This document shows, one piece after another, positions 8,646-17,268 of a stretch of 64,000 nt of DNA; the first letter of the stretch is position 1, and each line of letters begins with the position of its first letter. Position numbers and translations under genes: made by a program. The notes beneath the pieces were generated by a model. The model did no database searches, was not told the origin of the DNA, and saw nothing but the letters and a program-made list of their open reading frames with translations. This DNA comes from Pseudomonas sp. URIL14HWK12:I12 (GTDB lineage Bacteria > Pseudomonadota > Gammaproteobacteria > Pseudomonadales > Pseudomonadaceae), in the NCBI RefSeq assembly GCF_003097135.1, contig NZ_QEQL01000001.1:248001-312000 (forward strand), read 5' to 3'.

Positions 8646-10017
8646 TCATCAGTGCCGCGCCAATCAGGTAGCCGATAAAGACGTTGGTGCGGTCATGGCT
8701 TTCGATCAGCGCCCCGAACAGGGTAGGGCCTATGATGCCACCCAGGCCCGTGCCGAAGGCGTAGAACACCGCGATCGCCAACGCGCGGATTTCCAAAGGG
8801 AAGGTTTCGGCTACCGTGAGGTAGGCCGAGCTGGCGGCGGCTGAGGCGAAGAAGAAAATCACCATCCAGGCAATCGTTTGCTGAACGACATCCAGCATCC
8901 CTTGTTGGAACAGGTATCCACTCAGCGCCAGCAGTACGCCGGAAAGCATATAGGTGCTGCTGATCATGATGCGCCGGCCGACCACGTCGAACAGTTTGCC
9001 CAAGAGCAATGGCCCGCAGAAGTTGCCCAAAGCGAAGGGCAGCACATACCAGCCGATGTGGCCGGAGGGCACGTTATAGAAGTCAGTGAGCACCAAGGCG
9101 TAGGTGAAGAAGATCGCATTGTAGAAAAAGGCCTGGGCTGTCAGCAGGGTCATGCCTACGAACGCACGCCGCCGGTGCATCACGAACAGCGAGCTGAAGA
9201 CCTCTTTGAGCGGCGTGTGGTCCCTGGCGTGCAGGCGTAATGACGGCTCGGTAACCGGCGGCAGCTCATGGCCCAAGTCATGTACGTGCTTTTCAATGTT
9301 CTCAACGATACGCCGGGCCTCATCGGGTTGGTCGTGGATCATCAGCCACCGCGGGCTCTCAGGGACCCACAGGCGCATGAACATGATAATGAGGCCCAGC
9401 GCCGCACCGATACCGAAGCACAGCCGCCAGCCCAGATCGCCGCTCACCACGTTGGGGTCCAGCAGCACGATCGAGCCGAACGCGCCCAGTGCTGCACCTA
9501 CCCAGAACGTGCCATTGATGGTCAGGTCGACCCAGCCGCGAAAGCGCGCGGGGGTAAATTCCTGAATGGTGGAGTTGATTGCGGTGTATTCGCCGCCGAT
9601 CCCGGCGCCTGTCAGGAAACGAAACAGCAGAAAACTCCAGAGATTCCAGGAAAACGCCGTCAGCGCTGTAGCGCCGATGTACAGGAACAGGGTGATGAAG
9701 AACAGTTTGCGCCGGCCCAGGCGGTCGGTCAGCCAGCCGAAAAACAGCGCCCCGAGTACCGCGCCGGCGATATAGGCGCCGCCTGCCAGGCCAATATCCG
9801 TGTTGCTCATGCGCAAGACGGGGCTGTCCTTCAGCGCACCGGAGACGGCCCCCGCTAGGGTCACCTCCAATCCGTCGAGCAGCCAGGTGATGCCTAGCGC
9901 AAATACCAAAAGCGTGTGAAAGCGACACCACGGTAAACGGTCGAGTCTTCCCGGCAGATCGGTTTCATAAATGTGTTGCTGCGAGTCATCGCCGGCGGGC
10001 ACTTCGCGCGTGGTCAT
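8554..10017 (-). CDS. MFS transporter, sugar-porter-like
   Basis: A 487-residue major facilitator permease with about twelve membrane helices. The loop after helix 2 carries GWLTDRLGRRKLF, the MFS motif A; helix 4 holds RFLTGAGIGGEYTAIN; PESPRWL follows helix 6, as in sugar and organic-acid porters. The ATG at 10017 is preceded by AAGGAA at proper spacing; a longer frame to 10077 lacks such a site. The gene is divergent from a LamB-type porin, which suggests joint uptake of a carbohydrate across both membranes. The substrate cannot be read from sequence. The 3' end overlaps the T6SS operon tail. Confidence 0.85.
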   Translation of the reverse strand: MTTREVPAGDDSQQHIYETDLPGRLDRLPWCRFHTLLVFALGITWLLDGLEVTLAGAVSGALKDSPVLRMSNTDIGLAGGAYIAGAVLGALFFGWLTDRLGRRKLFFITLFLYIGATALTAFSWNLWSFLLFRFLTGAGIGGEYTAINSTIQEFTPARFRGWVDLTINGTFWVGAALGAFGSIVLLDPNVVSGDLGWRLCFGIGAALGLIIMFMRLWVPESPRWLMIHDQPDEARRIVENIEKHVHDLGHELPPVTEPSLRLHARDHTPLKEVFSSLFVMHRRRAFVGMTLLTAQAFFYNAIFFTYALVLTDFYNVPSGHIGWYVLPFALGNFCGPLLLGKLFDVVGRRIMISSTYMLSGVLLALSGYLFQQGMLDVVQQTIAWMVIFFFASAAASSAYLTVAETFPLEIRALAIAVFYAFGTGLGGIIGPTLFGALIESHDRTNVFIGYLIGAALMIIAGAVQARWGVAAERQSLEKVARPLSQAA

Positions 10018-10117
10018 GGCACGTTCCTTGTTGTGTAGGCCTATGGCTGTGAAGCGGTGAAGCTTGCGTAAGTTCAACCGGCATGCCCCAATGGATCCTT
10101 TTTCGCACTTTCAGGGC

Positions 10118-10138
10118 TGTCGAGGGTCTGCCTCGACA
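10118..10138. promoter_or_regulatory. Perfect inverted repeat, candidate operator of the porin/MFS pair
   Basis: TGTCGAGG and CCTCGACA form perfect 8-base arms around a 5-base spacer, 41 bases before the porin ATG in the gap between the divergent MFS and porin genes. It could be a repressor operator or a 5'-leader hairpin. No regulator gene adjoins it. Confidence 0.45.
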
Positions 10139-10146
10139 ACGAATAA

Positions 10147-11397
<1,251 letters not shown>

Positions 11398-11506
11398 CGC
11401 GCACCGCTGCCCGGCCAACGGATGCTGAGTACCTGCAGTTGGGCGGCGGGTAAAGCGTTGCGGCGCAGGGCCTGCGCTGGCACGCCGAAAGCGTGCACCG
11501 TTCGCG

Positions 11507-13426
11507 TTACGCTTGGCCAAAAACCAGGGCGCGCTGCAACTCACTGTGATTCGCCGGCAGATAGAGGCAATGGCGGACCCGCGTGATCGCCGTGTAAAGC
11601 AGCGCGATACGTTGGGCCCGCGCGCGTTCGGTCTGGGGCGTGGGCCCTAGGTACAAATCATCGGACAACGCCAGCCGGTCGAACTCGAAATTGCGTACAT
11701 CCCGCACCAGCGCTACGCGATAGCCACCGGCCTCGGTCAACCGCGCCGGCGTGATCAGGCTGTACCAAGGGCGCAGATGGCTATGGTCGCGCTGCCCAGC
11801 CAGCCACTGCGCTACACGCAAAAAGCTAGGCTCCTGCGCTTTGGCCGCGTGCAGCTGGTCCCAGGTGCGATAGCGGGCGAGGTCCGGGCGGTGCGAGCGC
11901 ACGTCGCTGCGAAACAGCCGGGCAGCATCCGGCACCAGGCTGAGCAGCTCATCGGGGCCAGCGGTGACGACTTGGCAGTGAATTTCGGCACTGGCCAATC
12001 GCTGAACCCAGTCCCACAGCCCCCAGATATCCTTGACCAGAATCAACGTTGGTTGCTCGGGAATGCCCTGGGCCGGGTAGCCGATCACCTCGGTATGACG
12101 GGTATGGTTGCCCTGGAACGGCATGTCCAGGCTACCTGGATAGGCGTCTATCAACGGGTTGACCAGATCTTGCAACGCAGTGCCGGCACGCAGCGACAAC
12201 CGCATCTCACGGTGGCGGATGTGCGCGGCGTGCGGGGTGCCAAAACCCGCCAGGTTTTGGTAACGATCGCCGAGTGTAATGACTGCCTGGGGGCCCCGAT
12301 CAAGGATCTGCACCAACGGTGGCGTCAGGTCATGGCCCTCATCGATCAGCACATGGCTGAAGTCGCCGGGTATGTTGGCCCCAGACAGCGCCATGAACTT
12401 GATCCAGTGCATGGCCCGGATCGGCAGGGTCACGCCCGCTTGCGGCGGCTCGAACAGCGCGGCCCACATCTGCTGGGCCAGCCCGACCAGGCGCTGGCGT
12501 ACCGGCTCTGCGAGCCATTGATAAGCCTTGGGAATGTGCGCAAGGCCCAGCACATCGTGGTTGGAGGCGCAAAACTTGATGACCGTGCCCCGACAGATCG
12601 CTGCCACCTGGGCCGGAGTGTAAGGGGTGAGCTCAGGCAAGTTCAGCGATTGCGCGACCTCGGCGGTGCTCACGCCGTAATCGGGGCGGCTGCGGTAGGG
12701 TGCGAACCCCCAGCCCAGCTGGCGCTCCACGCAGCTGGCGGCCATGGCCAGAAAGGTGCTGGCTGCCGCTTCGGGAAAGCGCTGGCGAATGGGCACCAGT
12801 TTCGATTCGGTGTCGGCCAGAAACAGGCAGCGCCGCTCGCCCAGATGCTCGATGATCGCACTGAGCAGGTGCGTCTTGCCGGTGCCGGCATGTGCCTGCG
12901 CTTCCACTGACTCGCCGGGGTTGGCCTTGAGCGTCTGCAGTAGCCGCAGTTGATGGTCGGTGACCTTCACGACGCGCCCATCGGCGACCGGATACAGATG
13001 GCGCAAGGGCGTTTCACGCTCGGCGTAGAGGGCACCGTGGTTGAAATCCCAGGTGCCGTCCGGCAGTAGGTAGCCCCTGCGGTCTACCCCCGACTGGTCC
13101 ATCAGCCCGATACCGCAAGCCGCCGTCAGCATCAGCCCGCGGCTAAAACTGGCGCGGTCAAACTGCGTGGCCAGTACGGTCTGCAACTGTTCGGTGTGCT
13201 TGAGCAACAGCCCCGCGAACTGACGCTCCAGTTGCAAGGGCGCAGGGGTTGCGTCGTTGAGCACGGGCAGGTGCTGCAGAAACAGCACCGCCGCGATTTC
13301 GGCGCGTGATAACCGTTCAGGTACCGGCACTTCGCCTTGGGCGAAGGTGGTCGCAAGCGCATCGCTCAAGGGCAAGTACCAAGCGGGTGGGGTCACGTAG
13401 CGGGTCTCACAGGCAAAAGTGCACAT
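11507..13426 (-). CDS. Superfamily 1 (UvrD/Rep-like) ATP-dependent helicase-type protein
   Basis: A 639-residue P-loop NTPase with SF1 helicase features: Walker A AHAGTGKTHLL (Lys184), Walker B-type LIDEGHDLTPP, a motif III-like GDRYQNLAGFG, and near the C-terminus TAITRVRHCLYL, which fits motif VI. The first 150 residues are unassigned and begin with two cysteines (MCTFACETRY). The role could be DNA repair or RNA/DNA remodelling; family membership is clear but specific function is not. The start at 13426 has only a weak ribosome site, and the open frame runs on upstream through a DUF202 gene in another frame, so the start is uncertain. It follows two DUF202 genes on the same strand, 37 bases apart. 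Confidence 0.7.
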   Translation of the reverse strand: MCTFACETRYVTPPAWYLPLSDALATTFAQGEVPVPERLSRAEIAAVLFLQHLPVLNDATPAPLQLERQFAGLLLKHTEQLQTVLATQFDRASFSRGLMLTAACGIGLMDQSGVDRRGYLLPDGTWDFNHGALYAERETPLRHLYPVADGRVVKVTDHQLRLLQTLKANPGESVEAQAHAGTGKTHLLSAIIEHLGERRCLFLADTESKLVPIRQRFPEAAASTFLAMAASCVERQLGWGFAPYRSRPDYGVSTAEVAQSLNLPELTPYTPAQVAAICRGTVIKFCASNHDVLGLAHIPKAYQWLAEPVRQRLVGLAQQMWAALFEPPQAGVTLPIRAMHWIKFMALSGANIPGDFSHVLIDEGHDLTPPLVQILDRGPQAVITLGDRYQNLAGFGTPHAAHIRHREMRLSLRAGTALQDLVNPLIDAYPGSLDMPFQGNHTRHTEVIGYPAQGIPEQPTLILVKDIWGLWDWVQRLASAEIHCQVVTAGPDELLSLVPDAARLFRSDVRSHRPDLARYRTWDQLHAAKAQEPSFLRVAQWLAGQRDHSHLRPWYSLITPARLTEAGGYRVALVRDVRNFEFDRLALSDDLYLGPTPQTERARAQRIALLYTAITRVRHCLYLPANHSELQRALVFGQA

Positions 13427-13463
13427 GGTGCAGAGCCGTAGCGGCTCAGGCAAGGCCGGCGTG

Positions 13464-13790
13464 CTAGAAGCGCACGACCACGTATATTCCAAGCCCCCCC
13501 ATGCACATGCAAGCCAGGCCCAGTGCGAGAATCTGCGCCAGCGGCGCGACAGCACGGTTCTCCGAGATGCCCCGAACGCTGGCCCGGTAGCGCCCCTGCA
13601 GCCCCAGCCAGATACCGCCAGCAGTGCACAGCGCCAGGGCAACCAGCGCGTAGGCGAACACCCCATGGTGGGGCACCCACCTGAGGAACAGCAGGCTTGC
13701 GCCGGCCAGCGACAGCAGTGTACGCCGCCACGCCAGGAGGGTGCGCTCCGGTTGCAAGCCCAGGTCAGCGTGGCCGCGTTGCAGGGCCAT
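13464..13790 (-). CDS. DUF202 family small membrane protein
   Basis: A 108-residue inner-membrane protein with the DUF202 signature ERTLLAWRRTLLSLAG near residue 15 and three hydrophobic helices. The family, which includes E. coli YidG/YidH, has no established biochemical function in bacteria. It follows a second DUF202 gene after three bases, so the two form an operon as yidG and yidH often do, and the helicase-like gene lies just downstream on the same strand. Confidence 0.8.
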   Translation of the reverse strand: MALQRGHADLGLQPERTLLAWRRTLLSLAGASLLFLRWVPHHGVFAYALVALALCTAGGIWLGLQGRYRASVRGISENRAVAPLAQILALGLACMCMGGLGIYVVVRF

Positions 13791-13793
13791 GGG

Positions 13794-14168
13794 TCAGTGC
13801 GGGCGCAGAATGACAAACACGATCAGCACCGCTGTCACCAGCGCGCCACCGATCGACAGCACCGGCACCAACAGCGGCAAGGGCAGGGGCGCCTGATTGC
13901 GCATGGCCCGTTCGACATTGAGCCATCGCACACAGGCACTGGCACTGAGCAACAGGCCCAGCAGCAACAAGGCGATGGCCAGCAATTTCCTGACGTCTGG
14001 CAGGAAAATGTCGGCGGTGAAGGCTTCTACAGCGATGCCCCCGGCCATCAACGCCAGGGCGGTGCGAATCCAGGCCAGAAAAGTGCGCTCGTTGGCCAGG
14101 GTGAAGCGAGGGTCGGGTTCGCTGCCACCGGGCAGCAGTCGTTGGGCGAGTTTACTGCGCGTGTGCAT
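13794..14168 (-). CDS. YidH-like DUF202 inner-membrane protein
   Basis: A 124-residue membrane protein. DPRFTLANERTFLAWIRTAL is the classic DUF202/YidH N-terminal motif; three hydrophobic helices follow, the last ending in VTAVLIVFVIL. It is the first gene of a minus-strand unit with a second DUF202 gene and a helicase-like gene. It is divergent from an SDR gene; the 167-base gap holds a TGAGAC/GTCTCA inverted repeat (14237-14253). Function unknown. Confidence 0.82.
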   Translation of the reverse strand: MHTRSKLAQRLLPGGSEPDPRFTLANERTFLAWIRTALALMAGGIAVEAFTADIFLPDVRKLLAIALLLLGLLLSASACVRWLNVERAMRNQAPLPLPLLVPVLSIGGALVTAVLIVFVILRPH

Positions 14169-14335
14169 GGGAGGGCCTTGGGTGGAGGTGATGCCTTAAT
14201 TACCAGAGCGGTGTACAGCGATGCAAGCCGAGACGCTGAGACAAGCGGTCTCAAGCATGCATGCGGCGCAACCGCCGCTGGACGCGTGCAACCCAGGCGG
14301 CACGATGGGCACTCTACCCACCCGAGGAGACCTTC

Positions 14336-15118
14336 ATGAGCACCCAGGCAACACGTATCGCATTGGTTACAGGCGCCGGCCAAGGGATCGGCCGCGCCAT
14401 CGCCCTGCGCCTGGCGCGGGATGGCTTCGACCTGGCGCTGGCCGATATCGCGCCCCAAGGCCTGCAACAGGTCGCAGACCTTGTGCAGTCAATGGGCCGC
14501 ACAAGCCAGGTGCTGCACTGTGATGTCAGCGACCGCAGCCAGGTATTCGAGGCTGTGGCGCAGGCTCGCCAGCACCTGGGCCGGCTCGACGTGATGATCA
14601 ACAACGCCGGTATCGCCCAGGTGGCCCCGTTGCTCGACGTACGCCCAGACGATGTGCAGCGCCTGTTGGGCATCAACCTGCAGGGGGTACTTTGGGGTAT
14701 CCAGGCGGCAGCGGAGGCGTTCAAGGCACAGCAAAGTGGCGGCAAGATCATCAACGCCTGTTCGATCGCCGGCCACGAAGGCTTTCCCTTGCTGGGCGTC
14801 TATTGCGCCAGCAAGTTCGCGGTACGGGCGCTCACCCAGGCCGCGGCCAAAGAACTGGCGCATGCCGGGATTACCGTCAACAGTTACTGCCCAGGCGTGG
14901 TGGGTACCGACATGTGGGTGGAAATCGACCGCCGCATGGCCGAAGTGACCGGGGCCAAGGTGGGCGAAAGCTACGACCGCTTCGTGGGCAACATTGCATT
15001 GGGGCGTGCCGAAACGCCTGACGATGTAGCCGCCTTCGTCAGCTATCTGAGCAGCGAGGATGCGAACTACATGACAGGGCAGTCGGTGATGATCGACGGT
15101 GGCCTGGTGTACCGCTGA
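14336..15118 (+). CDS. SDR oxidoreductase, acetoin/diacetyl reductase-like
   Basis: A 260-residue classical short-chain dehydrogenase. The nucleotide-binding TGAGQGIG is at residues 12-19, NNAG follows in the mid-sheet, and the catalytic pair is in YCASK. The acidic residue after the second strand (ALADIAPQG) favours NAD. Overall sequence (VVGTDMWVEIDRRM, NYMTGQSVMIDGGLVYR) is close to (S)-acetoin-forming diacetyl reductases, which interconvert diacetyl, acetoin and butanediol; this is inferred by resemblance. The start is preceded by GAGGAGA. No other acetoin genes are in the window. Confidence 0.82.
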   Translation: MSTQATRIALVTGAGQGIGRAIALRLARDGFDLALADIAPQGLQQVADLVQSMGRTSQVLHCDVSDRSQVFEAVAQARQHLGRLDVMINNAGIAQVAPLLDVRPDDVQRLLGINLQGVLWGIQAAAEAFKAQQSGGKIINACSIAGHEGFPLLGVYCASKFAVRALTQAAAKELAHAGITVNSYCPGVVGTDMWVEIDRRMAEVTGAKVGESYDRFVGNIALGRAETPDDVAAFVSYLSSEDANYMTGQSVMIDGGLVYR

Positions 15119-15164
15119 GCCTTGGCCCACAAGGGTACTGGCCATCTCACGGCCGGCAAAAGCG

Positions 15165-15719
15165 TTAAGCCCGGCGCGCCAACCGATCCAGCAGGGGCGC
15201 CATGGCCGCACGCCGCATTTGCCACTCATCACGGGTGATGCCTAGCAGCACCACGTCCAGCCGCTGCCCGTCACGCTCGATCTGGGCGCGGCGGGTGCCC
15301 TCGATGATGAAGCCGAACTTCTGGTGCAGGGCGATTACGGGTGTGTTGAAGGCCAGCACCTCACAGTTGAGTTTTTCCAGGCCTGCCTCACCGAAGGCAT
15401 AGTCAAGCAGGCGCGCCTCGACTTCACTGCCCAGGCCCTTACCCTGCAACGTTGTGTCCAGGTAGAACGCCCAGTCGGCGGTTTTGTGCTGCAGGTTGAT
15501 TGCCGAGAGCGACACCACGCCTATGGCCTGGTCATCGAGCAGCAATGCGAAGACCCGCATCCGCCTGTTGCTTACCAGCGATGCGAGCCAGGCGCTATGC
15601 TCCTGCTCGCTGATTTCATGGCAGGTATACATGTTGTGCCGCACGGCCGGCTGATTGCGCAGCTCGCGCACGCGGGCTTGCTGAGAGGGGGAACAGTCGA
15701 GCAGGGGGCGCCACTGCAT
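15165..15719 (-). CDS. GNAT N-acetyltransferase, PseH-like
   Basis: A 184-residue GNAT-fold acetyltransferase. The acetyl-CoA site is seen in GKGLGSEVEARLLDYAF, and the C-terminal strand has NTPVIALHQKFGFIIEGTRR. The N-terminal NMYTCHEISEQEHSAWL resembles PseH, which acetylates a nucleotide-linked 4-amino sugar in pseudaminic acid synthesis for flagellin glycosylation. No other pse genes are in the window, so the substrate is unproven and it may be a generic ribosomal-protein or sugar acetyltransferase. Single gene, convergent with the SDR. Confidence 0.75.
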   Translation of the reverse strand: MQWRPLLDCSPSQQARVRELRNQPAVRHNMYTCHEISEQEHSAWLASLVSNRRMRVFALLLDDQAIGVVSLSAINLQHKTADWAFYLDTTLQGKGLGSEVEARLLDYAFGEAGLEKLNCEVLAFNTPVIALHQKFGFIIEGTRRAQIERDGQRLDVVLLGITRDEWQMRRAAMAPLLDRLARRA

Positions 15720-15762
15720 GGGGGTCTGGCCGTCGCGAATGAATGGGCGACAGTGTAGCGGG

Positions 15763-15858
15763 TTAAACCGCCAGCGAAGTCACGAACTGAACCACCAGCA
15801 ACGTCCAGACGACGGCTACCGATACGACGAAAACACTGAACAATTCGGTGGGTTCCAC
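15763..15858 (-). CDS. Predicted 31-residue single-pass membrane peptide
   Basis: A GTG-started frame of 31 codons encodes a short acidic head (MEPTEL) followed by about 22 mostly hydrophobic residues rich in valine with one tryptophan, a classic single membrane helix. GGGGAG lies eight bases before the GTG, a strong ribosome site. It sits on the minus strand in the gap between the Sel1-repeat gene and the GNAT gene, whose start is 44 bases beyond its stop, so it may be the first gene of a short unit. No known family recognised; it is not KdpF by sequence. Confidence 0.55.
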   Translation of the reverse strand: MEPTELFSVFVVSVAVVWTLLVVQFVTSLAV

Positions 15859-15938
15859 ACCTACGTCTCCCCTGACGACTCATGAGACGACACTAACAAA
15901 CCCGCTGGCGCAGTGACACCATTGGGAGGGTTTACCTA

Positions 15939-16412
15939 TCACTTTAGGGGGGTAAGGCCGATGGAACCTTTGGGAAATAGCGCAAGAAATTGCGCCTGGC
16001 CAATGGGGTCGCCCGCCTCGGCAGCGCGGGCCAACCACATCACGGCGCGGCATGGCAGCAAGGGCAAGTGATGCATCGCCAGCAATTGCATGGCGCCTGC
16101 ATGGCCTTGCTTGGCTGCTGCTTCCCACAAGGCCAGCGCCGAACGCGAACGGCCGGCCAGTACAAGCCACTGGCCGAGCTCGACCTGCGCCTGGGCGTTG
16201 CCTTGGTCAGCTGCCAGTAAAAGAGCGGCGTCGAGGGGTTCCTGGGCATCGGGCAGGCATGGCCATAGGCTTGAAAGCGCCAGCCGAGCACGGCCCCGGG
16301 TGTCGTTGCCCGGCAAGCGCCGGGCCTGGCCTCGTGCGAGGCGCCGCCACCAGGTCCGCAGGCTGTGGCCGCTGAGCAGTTCGGCAAGCTCCAGGCTGAC
16401 ACCTGCTTCCAT
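15939..16412 (-). CDS. Sel1-like repeat protein
   Basis: A 157-residue protein with alpha-helical Sel1/TPR-like repeats: AADQGNAQAQVELGQWLVLA, then EAAAKQGHAGAMQLLAMHH, then RAAEAGDPIGQAQFLALF. Such repeats mediate protein-protein contacts. The start at 16412 has GGGAGG seven bases upstream; a longer frame to 16478 has no such site. No signal peptide is obvious. The gene is divergent from the pilin gene across a 250-base gap. Partner and function unknown. Confidence 0.75.
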   Translation of the reverse strand: MEAGVSLELAELLSGHSLRTWWRRLARGQARRLPGNDTRGRARLALSSLWPCLPDAQEPLDAALLLAADQGNAQAQVELGQWLVLAGRSRSALALWEAAAKQGHAGAMQLLAMHHLPLLPCRAVMWLARAAEAGDPIGQAQFLALFPKGSIGLTPLK

Positions 16413-16598
16413 GGAAAAGCCTCCCAGGGTTCGAAGGCCGAAACTGTGCCAAGGCAGCCCGCCCACGGCGAGCAGCAAAGTGCTTCAAGCTGATACGGCA
16501 CGTTGGGTAGCGTGCCAGCGGCTGAATTGGCATATCACCCGGTATGCCAGCTCGCGAGGCTCCCCGTCGTGACCGGCGCCCGCTCATACCGCCCGGCG

Positions 16599-16615
16599 TT
16601 GGCCCGCCTCTTGCT
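16599..16615 (+). promoter_or_regulatory. Sigma-54 (RpoN) promoter of the pilin gene
   Basis: TTGGCCCGCCTCTTGCT matches the -24/-12 consensus YTGGCACG-N4-TTGCW at all but one position, with the required GG-N10-GC spacing (GG 16601-16602, GC 16613-16614). Transcription should begin near 16625, giving a leader of about 37 bases before the pilin ATG. Sigma-54 control of pilin genes is established in Pseudomonas (PilS/PilR in P. aeruginosa). Confidence 0.8.
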
Positions 16616-16620
16616 CCAGG

Positions 16621-16644
16621 CAGTGGGCAACATTCTGCCCACTG
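16621..16644 (+). promoter_or_regulatory. Perfect 9-bp hairpin in the pilin leader
   Basis: CAGTGGGCA and TGCCCACTG form perfect 9-base arms with a 6-base loop. It begins at about the predicted start of transcription and ends just before the ribosome site AAGGAGAGG (from 16648), so the mRNA would carry a 5' stem-loop. It could stabilise the transcript or be an operator. Confidence 0.6.
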
Positions 16645-16661
16645 TCCAAGGAGAGGACTCC

Positions 16662-17084
16662 ATGCAAAGTATCCAACGTGGCTTCACCCTGATCGAACTC
16701 ATGGTCGTGGTGGCCATTATCGGCGTGCTATCGGCCATTGCGCTGCCCGCTTATGGCAACTACCAGGCGCGCGCCAAGCTTGCGGCGGGGGTCGCTGAGC
16801 TGTCTGCGCTGAAGGTGGTAGCCGAAGATGCGCTGCTGGCCGGGCACGCCATCGACAGCATCAGTGACCTGCCTAACGTCAACCCAGGCTCCCGCCACTG
16901 CGAACTGGGTGCCGCCTTCGACGCCGCCGGCAGCGGCAGGTTGGTGTGCACCGTGGCGCAGGGGCCGTCTGCGCTGCGGGCGGCCAACGTAACGCTGGAG
17001 CGAGGCGCTGACGGTCTGTGGTCATGCTCTGTGAGTGGGGTAAGCGACCCCGCACTCGCGCCCAGCGTCTGCCCAGCTTCCTGA
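16662..17084 (+). CDS. Type IV pilin (PilA-like prepilin)
   Basis: A 140-residue type IVa prepilin. The short leader MQSIQRG is followed by the cleavage and N-methylation site [20 protein letters not shown] with Glu5 of the mature protein, then a long hydrophobic helix. The C-terminal third has paired cysteines (WSCSVSG and SVCPAS) that would form the D-loop. The start is fixed by AAGGAGAGG upstream and by the prepilin motif; an in-frame extension to 16503 is not used. It stands alone, without pilB, pilC or pilD beside it, so it may be an accessory pilin that uses assembly proteins encoded elsewhere. A sigma-54 promoter lies upstream. Confidence 0.88.
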   Translation: MQSIQRGFTLIELMVVVAIIGVLSAIALPAYGNYQARAKLAAGVAELSALKVVAEDALLAGHAIDSISDLPNVNPGSRHCELGAAFDAAGSGRLVCTVAQGPSALRAANVTLERGADGLWSCSVSGVSDPALAPSVCPAS

Positions 17085-17125
17085 GCCTGATCCCCCACCC
17101 TGGCCGGGAAAGTCGCGCGGCGCAA

Positions 17126-17188
17126 CACCCTCCGCTATTGCCCCTGTGAACCGATGCATCGGGTGACAGGGGTAACTACGGAGGGGTG
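17126..17188. terminator. Large nested palindrome between pilin and autotransporter genes
   Basis: Three concentric inverted repeats form one long stem: the core CCGATGCATCGG (17151-17162), then CCCCTGT/ACAGGGG (17141-17147 with 17166-17172), then CACCCTCCG/CGGAGGGGTG (17126-17134 with 17179-17188, one extra G). A run of six T follows after a further 14 bases. It may terminate the pilin transcript; the missing immediate T tract leaves room for another role. Confidence 0.5.
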
Positions 17189-17206
17189 CTAACAAACCTG
17201 AATTTT

Positions 17207-17235
17207 TTGACACATTACGCTTGGCTGCCTATACC
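17207..17235 (+). promoter_or_regulatory. Sigma-70 type promoter of the autotransporter gene
   Basis: TTGACA (17207-17212) and TATACC (17230-17235) are separated by 17 bases. The start of transcription would fall near 17242. This excludes the in-frame TTG at 17221 as translation start and supports the ATG at 17269. Confidence 0.65.
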
Positions 17236-17268
17236 TTCGGCTCCACCACTCAGCCACAGGGTTGCTCT

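Noticed and set aside
17221..17268. TTG start for the autotransporter at 17221
   Set aside because: It lies inside the promoter spacer, upstream of the predicted transcription start near 17242; ATG 17269 has a better context.
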